A DNA stretch of 30,197 nucleotides from an uncultured Lachnospiraceae bacterium (GCA_910585655.1 CAJUFW010000020.1:1-30197), one strand, 5' to 3'. Shown: positions 15,786 to 24,715, numbered from the stretch's first letter. Numbers and translations: made by a program. The notes: a model not told the origin generated them from the sequence alone.

Positions 15786-16295
15786 TTACCACCGATCATA
15801 ATGAATCTTATCTGGTTCAAAACGCTCCGGATGTCCTTTTGTCTCTGCCGGATGCCCAATTGCTATCAACCCTTCCGGCTCGATTTGCGTCGGCAGTTGG
15901 AATAGTTCTTTGACAGATTCATAAAATTCCTGTCCCTTTACCAATCCGCACCAAACGGCGCCTAAACCGATTCCATGCGCTGCCAGTAAGATATTTTGGA
16001 TTGCCGCCGCACAATCGTCGGTCAATAATTCCGGAAATGTAGTCCGCTCTTTGTCTCCACAGACAACGATACAGGCGGCTGCTTTTGGAATCATTTTTCC
16101 ATAGGTACTAGACTCTCCTATTTGCTGTAACAACGTTCGGTCACGGACAACAAGAAAATGCCACGGTCTCCGGTTCATGGCAGACGGCGCGCAAAAGCCA
16201 GCCAGCAATAAGGTGTTTATCTCCTGCTCTGTCAAAGGCTGATCGGTGTATTTTCGGATACTTGCTCTTGTTGTAATCGCTTCTAATAATTCCAT
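15786..16295 (-). CDS. Nitroreductase family protein
   Basis: A 169-residue FMN-dependent nitroreductase-like oxidoreductase. The N-terminal ITTRASIRKYTDQPLTEQEI holds the Arg-Ser-Ile-Arg phosphate-binding pattern. FCAPSAMNRRPWHFLVV is the FMN-contact loop, and HGIGLGAVWCG and AIGHPAET are typical C-terminal motifs. The ATG at 16295 is chosen because AAGGAG lies eight bases upstream; a longer in-frame start overlaps the preceding gene. It follows the dCMP deaminase by 26 bases and is likely co-transcribed with it. The substrate cannot be predicted. Confidence 0.92.
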   Translation of the reverse strand: MELLEAITTRASIRKYTDQPLTEQEINTLLLAGFCAPSAMNRRPWHFLVVRDRTLLQQIGESSTYGKMIPKAAACIVVCGDKERTTFPELLTDDCAAAIQNILLAAHGIGLGAVWCGLVKGQEFYESVKELFQLPTQIEPEGLIAIGHPAETKGHPERFEPDKIHYDRW

Positions 16296-16321
16296 CTTTT
16301 CCTCTCCTTTTCTACAAAGAA

Positions 16322-16810
16322 TCAATATCCAAAGCTTCCCTCTATTGACTCGTCCTTTTCAATCCAGTCCATTACTTCAATCACTCGGAAATGCTCATGG
16401 TCATCCCGGACATACAGCCGCTTAATCCCTGCATTGATGATCATTCGTTTGCACATGGAGCAGCTACTGGTACCAGAAACGTACGCTCCGCTCGCTCCAT
16501 CCAGACAGACCATATACAAATCGCTTTCTAACATCCGTTCTCTCGACGCGCTGATAATAGCATTTGCTTCAGCATGTACACTTCGACACAGCTCATAACG
16601 CTCTCCCCTTGGAATCTGCAATTTTTCCCGGATACAGCTTTTGACGTCGGTGCAGTTTTTCCGTCCTCTCGGCGCACCGTTATAGCCGGTCGCAATCACT
16701 TCATCATTCCCCACAATAACAGCGCCATAGTGCTTTCTCAGACAGGTGGCGCGCTTTGATACCACCTCTGCCAAATCCAGGTAGTAATTGATTTTATCTC
16801 GTCTTTCCAT
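16322..16810 (-). CDS. dCMP/cytidine deaminase family protein (ComEB-like)
   Basis: A 162-residue zinc-dependent deaminase, probably dCMP deaminase, which makes dUMP for thymidylate synthesis. Zinc ligands and the proton shuttle are visible: HAEANAI (His79, Glu81) and SSCSMCKRM (Cys117, Cys120). The usual Pro before the first Cys is Ser here. GYNGAPRG in the N-terminal half is the substrate-loop motif. The ATG at 16810 has GGAG eight bases upstream; an upstream TTG at 16858 would run into the terminator stem. It is followed closely by the nitroreductase gene. Confidence 0.9.
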   Translation of the reverse strand: MERRDKINYYLDLAEVVSKRATCLRKHYGAVIVGNDEVIATGYNGAPRGRKNCTDVKSCIREKLQIPRGERYELCRSVHAEANAIISASRERMLESDLYMVCLDGASGAYVSGTSSCSMCKRMIINAGIKRLYVRDDHEHFRVIEVMDWIEKDESIEGSFGY

Positions 16811-16851
16811 CTGATTTTCTCCATTTTCTACAATATCAATAAGAAGACTAT

Positions 16852-16892
16852 AAAACAAAATTCCTGTAAAACAGTTTTGCTTTACAGGAATT
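16852..16892 (-). terminator. Intrinsic terminator of the amidase-glycosidase operon
   Basis: AATTCCTGTAAA (16859-16870) and TTTACAGGAATT (16881-16892) form a perfect 12-bp stem with a 10-base loop. On the minus strand it is followed by TTGTTTTA. It lies 20 bases after the stop of the GHL10 gene and before the dCMP deaminase gene. Confidence 0.82.
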
Positions 16893-16912
16893 ATTGTAAT
16901 CGTTTTATTACA

Positions 16913-18958
16913 TTATTGCAATAGTTTTCGCAGGTTCTTCATCTCTTTTTTAGAGCGTTCCGTCGTCAGGAAATCATAACGATAGAGGAAGAAGCCGTCG
17001 GCAAAGCCACCGTCTCGCAAATATTTTACCTGTCTTGCAATAATATCATCATTACTCTTCCATTCCGAGGTGTCATTGGTTCCAGCCTTATATAAGGCAA
17101 GACCGACATAAAGGTTGACCTCCGGCGTAGTAATCAAATCTGCCCATTTATCCGTTGTTTCTGCAAACGGGCAGGTACCATGCTCGAATCCCCAATAAAT
17201 CTGCGGGCAAATATAATCGACGTATCCAGGTTCGGAGAGCCAAAGGTCGATATCGACGTAATACCGATCGTTGGCACGCAGATTATTTAAGTTCCCTGCC
17301 GGGCTAATCCCAAAGACAACGGAAGAATCTGCTTTTTTTACGGCTGCATATACTTCGGATATCAAGGTACTGACGTTGTTTCTACGCCATACGTCAATGC
17401 TGTCCGCCTTTAATCCGGAAGCTTTTTGAACCGCAGCATATTCTTTATATTCCAGATAGTCAAAGTTTGATTTATACTTGGTGCCTAGCGTCGGATAAAA
17501 ATAGTCATCGAAATGAATTCCGTCTACATCATAACGTTCTACAATTTCCCGCACCCCATCAACAATCAGTTTTCGTACTTCTTCGACTGCCGGATTATAA
17601 TAATATTGTTCGCCAAAGAGCAATACATTCCGGTCATTCGTATCGTCATCATCTTCCAGCCAACGTTTTGCCGGATTGTCATCCGATAAAAGCTTATAGT
17701 TCGCCTTTGCTTCTACCCGGTAAGGATTGAGATAGGCATGGAATTCCAATCCTCTTTTATGAGCGGCTTCAATCATATATTCCATAGGATCAAAGCCAGG
17801 GTCTTTTCCCTGTTCACCGCTGATATATCCAGACCATGGAAAATAGTCGGATTCATATAAGGCGTCGCTAAACGGACGTACCTGTACTACGACAGCATTT
17901 AAGTTCTCTTCTACACAAGTATCAAACATCTTATCAATCTTGTTTTTAAAGGTATTGTACGTATATTTGGTATATTTAAAGCTTGGCGCATATTCAATAT
18001 AAGTAATCCAGGCGGCACGAAATTCGATTTGTATGTTTAGCGGAGTCAGCGTAACATTTCCTGCCCCGTCCGTCACACGGATCGTATAATCTCCTGCTTT
18101 TTTGACCTGGAAACGGCTGTTTGAAAGCTCTTTCGCCTCCTTCCAGTCTTTTCCCGCGTCGCTGGTGATGCTTCCGGCTTGATATTGAATCCTTGCCACA
18201 CCGGACAAATCATCCTTAACGGAAAGCTTGACGGAGGCGGTTTGACGGCTGACCGAATACGAAGCTTTACAGGTCGGCGCTTTCAAATCCAAAAAAGAAA
18301 CCGAAGTAACATAGGTTGTCTCATGCCCTACTTTATCTCGAATATAAAAGGTAAAATCACTGTTTTTCTTGATAACCGCTTTGCCGTTCCCTTTTTTTGA
18401 CAGAGAAATTTCTGTTCCCTTTTTGGAAAAATAAGCGGCGTCCCGGACTCCGTACGCATATTTTAAAACTGCAATCCCGGATAAATCATCGGTAGCTTTA
18501 ATGGTAAAGTATTGTTTGCTGTTGGTATAACCATCGATGTCCGGTGCTTTTACCGAAAGAACCGGTGCTTCCTTGTCTATATTGGAAACCGTCACTTGCT
18601 TGATTCGTGTATTACCCGCCGCATCGACCGCATAAAACGTATATGTTTTATTTTCCTTTATGTTAAAAGTACGGGAATCGTTTTTTAAGGTAGCAACCTT
18701 TCCCTTTCCCTGATCTCTGAAATAGGCGGTGTTCCTGGCTCCTGACGCATAACGGAATTCGACTACTCCTACGTTGTCTGTCGCCGTTACTGTCATTTTC
18801 ACACTGTCAGCCGTTACCTCTTCTGTTTCCATACGGACTTTAATCGTTGGCTTTTTGCTGTCCTTTGCTGCAAAAACCTTCTGTATCGGCAATAAGCTTG
18901 TCAAAACGACAGCCAATAAGCACACTCCTATTGCTGATACCCATTTGATTCGTAGCAT
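16913..18958 (-). CDS. Secreted GHL10-type (DUF187) glycoside hydrolase-like protein
   Basis: A 681-residue exported protein with a signal peptide (about residues 1-30, ending VFA-AK). Three related immunoglobulin-like repeats follow (about 34-130, 132-225 and 228-310), each with a TDNVG, TDDLSG or DDLSG core motif. The C-terminal domain (about 313-650) is the GHL10/DUF187 fold: FRAAWITYIEY, NAVVVQVRPFSDALY, FHAYLNPYRV, VDGIHFDDYFYP and YVDYICPQIYWGFEH. Family members are predicted or shown in some cases to act on envelope glycans. The ATG at 18958 follows AAGGAG. The gene begins 14 bases after the amidase stop, so the two probably form a peptidoglycan-remodelling operon. Confidence 0.9.
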   Translation of the reverse strand: MLRIKWVSAIGVCLLAVVLTSLLPIQKVFAAKDSKKPTIKVRMETEEVTADSVKMTVTATDNVGVVEFRYASGARNTAYFRDQGKGKVATLKNDSRTFNIKENKTYTFYAVDAAGNTRIKQVTVSNIDKEAPVLSVKAPDIDGYTNSKQYFTIKATDDLSGIAVLKYAYGVRDAAYFSKKGTEISLSKKGNGKAVIKKNSDFTFYIRDKVGHETTYVTSVSFLDLKAPTCKASYSVSRQTASVKLSVKDDLSGVARIQYQAGSITSDAGKDWKEAKELSNSRFQVKKAGDYTIRVTDGAGNVTLTPLNIQIEFRAAWITYIEYAPSFKYTKYTYNTFKNKIDKMFDTCVEENLNAVVVQVRPFSDALYESDYFPWSGYISGEQGKDPGFDPMEYMIEAAHKRGLEFHAYLNPYRVEAKANYKLLSDDNPAKRWLEDDDDTNDRNVLLFGEQYYYNPAVEEVRKLIVDGVREIVERYDVDGIHFDDYFYPTLGTKYKSNFDYLEYKEYAAVQKASGLKADSIDVWRRNNVSTLISEVYAAVKKADSSVVFGISPAGNLNNLRANDRYYVDIDLWLSEPGYVDYICPQIYWGFEHGTCPFAETTDKWADLITTPEVNLYVGLALYKAGTNDTSEWKSNDDIIARQVKYLRDGGFADGFFLYRYDFLTTERSKKEMKNLRKLLQ

Positions 18959-18972
18959 AACTTACTCCTTCC

Positions 18973-21900
18973 CTATCGCTTCGTCGGATATTTTTCAAAT
19001 ACTTCCACAATCGATTCATATAAAATCTTTGCGGCTTTTTGCTGATAACTCTTACTGGTCAGATTTTTAAACTCATCCGGATTTGACATAAAGCCCAGTT
19101 CGATTAAAACAGCCGGAACTGTATTGGATTTGCATACTACATAAGAGTTATTTTTTACCTTCCGGTCTGTCGCCCCCAGACCGTTCACCAGATTTTTTTG
19201 TAAAATCTGCGCGAGTGTTACGCTCGTCAGTCCGCCGGAGTTGACCTTTTTATTTTGTGTGGAATGATAAACACTGATGCCGTTTGGCTTTGTCGTAGAG
19301 AACGAATCCATATGAAGGCTGATAAACAGATCCGCTCCTACTTTAGAGGCATATGCCGCCCGGTCATTTAACTCTAAAAAGGTATCGTCCGTCCTGGTCC
19401 AGTACACCTTGATATCGTCGGAATCTTCAAAGTATTGTTTTAGTCTGGTATATAAAATCTGCAGACTTAAATCCTTTTCCTTCACACCATTATGAATGGT
19501 TCCCGGATCGTCTCCGCCATGCCCGGCGTCCAGTACAACGATTTTATCGTATAAATTTTTCGCATCGTCTACCTCTACCATAATCGCGTCCGAAGTATAA
19601 TGCAGACGATAAGCCTGAATTTTTGAGGTTTTTACAGTAATCACGGTATTGCCGGCTGAATTTAACTTTTTCTGCACCTCGGATATCGTATTACCGGAAA
19701 GGACAATCGGCGTACTGTCTAAGTAAGAAAGCTGATCGCCTGGCAGGGTAATGGTAAAATACTTGGACATATAGTGATCCGAGTCTGTTATAGCATCCCG
19801 CTTGGTACCTGGCATATATGGAATTTTCAGGGAATAAGCGCCAAGATCGGCACGGTCTCCCTTCACAATCAATTTGATATCGCTGCCGTTTTCCACTAAA
19901 TAATATTCATTTTCTTTCCGTCTTTGAATCAAAAGTTGCATCTGGTTATTATTGACCGGAATCCGTACCACATTGGAAAGTACACCGGTTCCGGTGGCAT
20001 CTGTCCAGTCCATATCAGAAAGAGTATCCAACATTCCCGTAAGCTGAAGCAAAATCATACCATCGCTGTCGTCGGATAAAATTTCCGCCTGAACCTTGCC
20101 GGTTCCGGAAATCGTTAAAATATCATTTCCGCTCTGACGTTCTCCTGTGATAGAAGTCAAACAATTTTGGTAAATCTTTACGGTCAAAGTCTTGTTATCT
20201 CCGGAAAGCATCAGCTTAAACTCAGAAGAAGCATGCTGCGCTAGAAAAAGAGTTACTTTGGTAGAAAGCGTAGCCTCCTGAAATTCTACTACAGCCTGTG
20301 TTACCAGACCTCCCGAAAAGGAATACGTCTGATTCGTAGATATGGTATCCGAAAGCGTCAGTTCGATAGCATTCCCGGAAACCGTCCCAGTCACTCCAAA
20401 AAATCCGTCCGGAGACTGCAGATAGTACGTATCATAGCTTCCGTATAACAATTCACTTCCCTGTTCTACCGAAAGCAAGCTGGAATAAGCCGTACTGCCT
20501 CCTGATTGAGTACGTCCTGTCACTTCCGTCGCATGAGCTGCCTGGTTCTGCACTTCGGTCAGATATTCCGTAAAGACGCTGTTTGCCTTCCACTGAAACA
20601 ACGACGCATCGGCAGGAATGACCGGATCCGGATTGGCAGGAGGATCGGATTGCTCTGTATCATCTTCTGGTTTCTCGTCGTCCGGCTGCTTATTTTCATC
20701 ATCCTCCGGCTCTGGAGTGGTGATGACAGAAGTACCGCTCTCAGAAAGCCACTCATACTCAAAGCCTAATGCGTTGGCGGTAAAACGTCCCGGAACCATC
20801 GTATAATAAACGCCGTCCGTTCCGTTTTTTACCAAACGGGCAGGTACGTCCAGGGTCTGTTCTTTCCCGTTGACAGTAGCGGTCATACTGTTGATGGTAA
20901 ATGTAACTGTTTTGTCATCCTTTCCAAGCGTCAAGGTTTTTGTGGCAGAATCGTATTGATAAGAACAGCCCATTGTCGTAGCGAATACTTTCTTCGTACG
21001 AATCATAGCCGTATTGTTTTCAATATAGCTATAAACCGGTGAAACGGCAATCTCCTTTTCATCAAAGATGACTTTTCCCTTTACTTCCGGAAAACTCCAT
21101 GCTCCGTTATAATAAATGGCATAAGGCGCTTTTAGCTTAACCTGATTATCCGATAAAAAAGGAAGATATTCATATTGGAGCGCCTCTGCAACTGCCTGTA
21201 AAGGAACGTAAATAATCGTAACGCCTGTCTCCAAAAACTTTATACTTTTTGGCGCTTCTTTTAACGTGACTTTTTTTCCGTTGACTTTTGCCGTTTTGCT
21301 ATTTAAAGTCATAACGATCGTGTTTCCGTATTTTTTTATCGTGACACGTTTTGTAGAACTGTCATATTTATAGGTCCCGTTGACTGCCTTTCCTGCAAAG
21401 GTCAGCTTAGCAGGCGCCATAATGGTATCGTTAAGAACCAATCCCGGATAGGATTCGGTAGTACAGGCTTTGTCATCGGAAAGAACCTGCAGTTTTTTTC
21501 CGTTATAGTTATAATCCTTTCCGTTATAACGGATTTTCCAAGGAGGACTTGTCATGGAAGCGACTCCTGTTTTTTCATTCCAGCTATAAGTAAAGCCAAA
21601 CTGCTCTGCCACAAAACGGGCAGGCACATAAACTTTTTCTACACCCTTATTCGTCAGAGTAATCAGACGCGGTGCGGCAGGCAACGTAACTTTTTTTCCA
21701 TTGACCTTAGCCGTTTTGCTGCCTAATGTAAAACGGATTTCGTCTGTTCCATGATAAAGATATAACAATCCCTTTGCCTTACTGTATTTATAAGTAATAC
21801 CTGTCTTTGGCTTGATAAAAATATCCGTACACGGCGCCAATGACACCCCTTCTATAATAATCCCCGGATACAAAGAGGATATCCGATTTCCATCAAGTTT

Positions 21901-22044
21901 ATAGCTGACTTGCGTATCTTTATAAGAAATTGCTTTACCATCATACTGAATTGCCAGTCCGGCAGCCTGTACCATTCCGGCAGGCAGTAAAATGAAAACG
22001 CTCCACATAATCAAAAACCATATCCATTTTTGACGTTTCTTCAT
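18973..22044 (-). CDS. Large secreted N-acetylmuramoyl-L-alanine amidase with stalk-domain repeats
   Basis: A 1023-residue exported protein. The signal peptide covers about residues 1-28 (VQA-AG). Next are three copper-amine-oxidase-N-like (stalk) repeats (about 28-440), each with an AKVNGKKVTL-type strand and a VPARFVAEQFGF-like motif. An acidic Pro/Glu/Asp linker (about 445-480) leads to a beta-rich central region. The Amidase_3 catalytic domain occupies the last 185 residues, with zinc ligands in VVLDAGHGGDDPG, a KEKD glutamate, SLHMDS, and the catalytic Glu in VLIELGFMSN. The ATG at 22044 follows AGGAG; a longer in-frame start lies inside a polypurine tract. The acid linker probably spans the wall. 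Confidence 0.92.
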   Translation of the reverse strand: MKKRQKWIWFLIMWSVFILLPAGMVQAAGLAIQYDGKAISYKDTQVSYKLDGNRISSLYPGIIIEGVSLAPCTDIFIKPKTGITYKYSKAKGLLYLYHGTDEIRFTLGSKTAKVNGKKVTLPAAPRLITLTNKGVEKVYVPARFVAEQFGFTYSWNEKTGVASMTSPPWKIRYNGKDYNYNGKKLQVLSDDKACTTESYPGLVLNDTIMAPAKLTFAGKAVNGTYKYDSSTKRVTIKKYGNTIVMTLNSKTAKVNGKKVTLKEAPKSIKFLETGVTIIYVPLQAVAEALQYEYLPFLSDNQVKLKAPYAIYYNGAWSFPEVKGKVIFDEKEIAVSPVYSYIENNTAMIRTKKVFATTMGCSYQYDSATKTLTLGKDDKTVTFTINSMTATVNGKEQTLDVPARLVKNGTDGVYYTMVPGRFTANALGFEYEWLSESGTSVITTPEPEDDENKQPDDEKPEDDTEQSDPPANPDPVIPADASLFQWKANSVFTEYLTEVQNQAAHATEVTGRTQSGGSTAYSSLLSVEQGSELLYGSYDTYYLQSPDGFFGVTGTVSGNAIELTLSDTISTNQTYSFSGGLVTQAVVEFQEATLSTKVTLFLAQHASSEFKLMLSGDNKTLTVKIYQNCLTSITGERQSGNDILTISGTGKVQAEILSDDSDGMILLQLTGMLDTLSDMDWTDATGTGVLSNVVRIPVNNNQMQLLIQRRKENEYYLVENGSDIKLIVKGDRADLGAYSLKIPYMPGTKRDAITDSDHYMSKYFTITLPGDQLSYLDSTPIVLSGNTISEVQKKLNSAGNTVITVKTSKIQAYRLHYTSDAIMVEVDDAKNLYDKIVVLDAGHGGDDPGTIHNGVKEKDLSLQILYTRLKQYFEDSDDIKVYWTRTDDTFLELNDRAAYASKVGADLFISLHMDSFSTTKPNGISVYHSTQNKKVNSGGLTSVTLAQILQKNLVNGLGATDRKVKNNSYVVCKSNTVPAVLIELGFMSNPDEFKNLTSKSYQQKAAKILYESIVEVFEKYPTKR

Positions 22045-22054
22045 AGAGTAATCT

Positions 22055-22167
22055 CCTCTCCTTTTTTCCCTTTTTTTCTTTTTCCTTCTCATCTTAGATG
22101 GCAGAAACGGCAAAAATGTGTCACCATTATGACTTTTTTTCTTTTGTTTTTTCTTTTCTTTTTTTAC
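22055..22167. repeat. Polypyrimidine/polypurine tracts in a divergent intergenic region
   Basis: Two long pyrimidine runs on the plus strand, at about 22055-22092 and 22134-22167, contain almost no purines. On the minus strand the first is a purine-rich 5' leader of the amidase gene just before its ribosome binding site. No clear -35 element for either divergent gene could be assigned. Confidence 0.6.
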
Positions 22168-22226
22168 AAAATATGCTACACTCTTTCTGAATGAATCAAC
22201 GATTTCCTTATAGAATGGAGCAAATT

Positions 22227-23000
22227 ATGAAATTACAGCAGCTTTACAGCCTGACCAGAAGGGCGATTGACGAATATCAGATGATTGCGGACGGCGATCG
22301 GATTGCCGTCGGAGTGTCGGGAGGCAAGGACAGCCTCACCTTATTATATGCCCTGGCAGGATTGAGACGCTTTTATCCGAACTCTTTTCAAATCGAAGCG
22401 CTATCGGTTCATTTAGGCTTTCCGCAACTGGACTTTTCTCCGATTACGGCGCTTTGCGAGACTCTGCAGGTACGCCATACGATAGTCCGGACAGAAATCG
22501 CACAGATTGTATTTGATACACGAAAGGAAGAAAATCCCTGTTCACTCTGTGCGAAAATGCGGAAAGGGTCTTTTAATGAAATGGCGAAACAATTAGGATG
22601 CAATAAGATAGCCTTTGCTCATCACAAAGACGATATCATTGAGACGCTTCTTATGTCCTTGCTGTTTGAAGGAAGGCTTCACTCCTTCTCTCCTGTTACT
22701 TATCTGGATCGCATGGATTTGACGGTAATTCGTCCGCTGATGTTTGTCGATGAGGCGCAGGTAAAGGGATTTCGGAATCTCTATCAGCTTCCGGTTTGCA
22801 AAAATCCCTGCCCGGCAGATGGTTATACCAAACGCCAATATGCCAAGGAACTGGTATCGTCTCTTAACCACGATCATCCGGGAGCCAGGGAGCGGATGTT
22901 TACTGCTATTTTAAACGGGCATCTGCAAGGCTGGCCAAAGCGGTATCCACATGTCCGAGGAAAAAAGGAGGAACATCATGGCGGAAAAGAATTATCATGA
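22227..23000 (+). CDS. TtcA-like tRNA 2-thiocytidine synthetase (PP-loop ATPase)
   Basis: A 257-residue adenylating tRNA thiolase of the TtcA/TtuA group. The PP-loop SGGKDS is at residues 31-36. Iron-sulfur ligand candidates are CSLC (Cys105, Cys108) and KNPC (Cys195), matching the three-cysteine cluster of TtcA. FAHHKDDIIET is the conserved second ATP motif. The ATG at 22227 is chosen because GGAG lies six bases upstream; the upstream ATG at 22191 has no ribosome binding site and sits just after an extended -10-like TGCTACACT (22174-22182). Its 3' end overlaps the recombinase start by 23 bases. The modification target, s2C32, is inferred from family only. Confidence 0.88.
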   Translation: MKLQQLYSLTRRAIDEYQMIADGDRIAVGVSGGKDSLTLLYALAGLRRFYPNSFQIEALSVHLGFPQLDFSPITALCETLQVRHTIVRTEIAQIVFDTRKEENPCSLCAKMRKGSFNEMAKQLGCNKIAFAHHKDDIIETLLMSLLFEGRLHSFSPVTYLDRMDLTVIRPLMFVDEAQVKGFRNLYQLPVCKNPCPADGYTKRQYAKELVSSLNHDHPGARERMFTAILNGHLQGWPKRYPHVRGKKEEHHGGKELS

Positions 23001-24063
23001 TCAGATAACGGTTAAAAACGAACTAAAGCTACGGGAACTGCAAAAACAGCTTCCTTCTTTTTGCAGTGATTTTTTTCGTGGAATAGAACCGACGACCTCC
23101 TCCCGGACACGGATTGCCTACGCCCGTGATTTAAGCGTTTTTTTTGAGTTTTTAAAGGCAAATAATCCTGCATTGGCTGCGATAAAGATACCGGATATTC
23201 CGGTGACGCTTTTAGATCAGATCAAAGCGGTAGATTTAGAGGAATATATGCAGTATCTAAAGTATTATCAAAAAGAAGGAAGAGAATATACCAATACAGA
23301 GACAGGTATTAAGCGAAAGCTAATCACGCTCCGAAGCTTTTATAACTATTATTATAAAAAAGAACGTATTACCACAAATCCGGCAGTTTTAGTAGATATT
23401 CCAAAGCTGCATGAAAAAGAGATCGTTCGTCTGGATATCGACGAGGTGGCAAGTCTGCTAGACAGTGTGGAATCCGGCGACGGGCTGACAGAGACGCAGA
23501 CGCGCTTCCATGAAAAGACTGCTCTTCGAGACACCGCGCTCCTTACTCTTTTGCTGGGGACTGGTATCCGGGTATCGGAGTGCGTGGGAATTGACATAAA
23601 CGACGTAGATTTTAAAAACAACGGCATCAAAATACGTCGGAAGGGCGGCTATGAAACCATCATATATTTTGGAGAGGAAGTCAGGGAGGCGCTGCAAAGC
23701 TATCTAAAGGAACGGAAGCTGATAACTGCCTGTGAGGGGCATCAAAACGCCCTTTTTCTGTCTCTCCAGAAAAAAAGAATCCATGTCCGTTCCGTAGAAA
23801 ACCTGGTTAAAAAGTATGCCAAAACCGTAACGCAGTTAAAAAAAATCACCCCCCATAAGCTAAGAAGCACCTATGGCACCAGTCTCTACCGGGAAACCGG
23901 CGATATCTACCTAGTAGCAGACGTCCTCGGTCATAAGGACGTCAACACCACCAGAAAACATTATGCTGCCATTGAGGAAGATCGACGCCGAAGTGCTGCC
24001 AATGTAGTACGGCTCCGCGAAAAACAGGCGTCCGAAGAGCCCCCTACTCTTCCACAAAACTAG
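22978..24063 (+). CDS. Tyrosine recombinase, XerS-like
   Basis: A 361-residue tyrosine recombinase with SAM-like N-terminal domain (about 25-130) and catalytic domain (about 150-345). The active-site set is complete: Arg198 (TGIRVSE), Lys222 (RRKGG), His293 and Arg296 (TPHKLRST), His319 (LGHKD) and Tyr329 (KHYA). Length and segments such as DIPVTLLD and RSVENLVKKYAKTVT resemble streptococcal XerS, a single-recombinase chromosome-dimer resolvase, more than 300-residue XerC/XerD. The ATG at 22978 follows AGGAGG. There are no integrase-type neighbours or attachment repeats, so a housekeeping role is likelier than a mobile element. Its stop overlaps the convergent LysM gene. Confidence 0.88.
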   Translation: MAEKNYHDQITVKNELKLRELQKQLPSFCSDFFRGIEPTTSSRTRIAYARDLSVFFEFLKANNPALAAIKIPDIPVTLLDQIKAVDLEEYMQYLKYYQKEGREYTNTETGIKRKLITLRSFYNYYYKKERITTNPAVLVDIPKLHEKEIVRLDIDEVASLLDSVESGDGLTETQTRFHEKTALRDTALLTLLLGTGIRVSECVGIDINDVDFKNNGIKIRRKGGYETIIYFGEEVREALQSYLKERKLITACEGHQNALFLSLQKKRIHVRSVENLVKKYAKTVTQLKKITPHKLRSTYGTSLYRETGDIYLVADVLGHKDVNTTRKHYAAIEEDRRRSAANVVRLREKQASEEPPTLPQN

Positions 24064-24635
24064 CGAACCGGCACAAAATAGGGAACCAGCAGCTTTTCCC
24101 CTGCATGGATTTCATCTCCATACAGCTTATTACAGAAGCGGATCTCTTCGATAAAGGATGGGATATCGGAATAGCCGTCTGTCATATATCGTTCTGCAAT
24201 CCTCCAAAGGCTGTCCCCATCCTCTATCGTAATACAGGTAATATACTTTGTGTAACGCTGCTCTCTGGCGGATACTGTATGAGCGATACCGAATACCAAT
24301 CCGGTCAGAAGCAAAAACAGTGCAGCCAGGACCAGCGTTTGGACTGCCATTCTTCTGGCGGATTCTGCTTTGGAAAAAAACAGCGTCCTGATAAAAATAC
24401 GAAGTCGGAAGAATGCTTTTCGGCAGCTTCTCCTGGCTTTGTAACGAAATCTAAGAAACTGCTCTCTTCTCCTGGCTCTCTGTTTCTCCCAAGCTCTCTT
24501 TGTTCTGGAAACGGCTAAAAAACAGGCTCTGTCTACCCTTGATACCGTACTTAGATAAGCAAGCTCCACGCACTCTCCCACCCGGGCAAACCAAGGTCTG
24601 CTTACGCTTCTTTGAACTCTCTTTTCGTTTTTCAT
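24060..24635 (-). CDS. LysM membrane protein, YneA-like SOS division inhibitor candidate
   Basis: A 191-residue protein with an arginine-rich N-terminal region (about 1-95), one transmembrane helix (about 96-120) and an extracellular LysM domain (about 130-187). GDSLWRIAERY and AGEKLLVPY match the B. subtilis YneA pattern. YneA is an SOS-induced cell-division suppressor encoded divergently from lexA, exactly the arrangement here. A consensus promoter with three downstream GAAC-type elements precedes the gene. The basic extension is absent from classic YneA, which starts just before the membrane helix. The ATG at 24635 has AGGGGG upstream; an internal ATG at 24350 (Met96) would give a YneA-sized product. 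Confidence 0.8.
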   Translation of the reverse strand: MKNEKRVQRSVSRPWFARVGECVELAYLSTVSRVDRACFLAVSRTKRAWEKQRARRREQFLRFRYKARRSCRKAFFRLRIFIRTLFFSKAESARRMAVQTLVLAALFLLLTGLVFGIAHTVSAREQRYTKYITCITIEDGDSLWRIAERYMTDGYSDIPSFIEEIRFCNKLYGDEIHAGEKLLVPYFVPVR

Positions 24636-24669
24636 AAAAATATCCCCCTATCATCCATATCGAAAATCT

Positions 24670-24709
24670 CGAACAAAAATTCCGAACTAGCTTTCCGAAC
24701 ATCTGTTTA
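24670..24709 (-). promoter_or_regulatory. Three tandem LexA-box-like elements in the LysM-gene leader
   Basis: CGAACATCTGTTTA (24696-24709), CGAACTAGCTTTCC (24683-24696) and CGAACAAAAATTCC (24670-24683) each begin with a perfect CGAAC half-site, in steps of 13 bases. The second half-sites (GTTT, TTTC, ATTC) degrade from first to last. The best one coincides with the expected transcription start of the LysM gene. Confidence 0.6.
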
Positions 24710-24715
24710 AAAACA

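Noticed and set aside
20506..20806. Open frames opposite the amidase linker
   Set aside because: They arise from the repetitive acidic linker codons read in other frames.
22978..24063. Integrase of a mobile element
   Set aside because: No attachment-site repeats, excisionase, phage or conjugation genes, and no tRNA are found nearby; all neighbours are housekeeping genes.
24105..24518. Plus-strand open frame opposite the LysM gene
   Set aside because: It is antisense to a gene with recognised domains, promoter and ribosome binding site, and shows no motif of its own.
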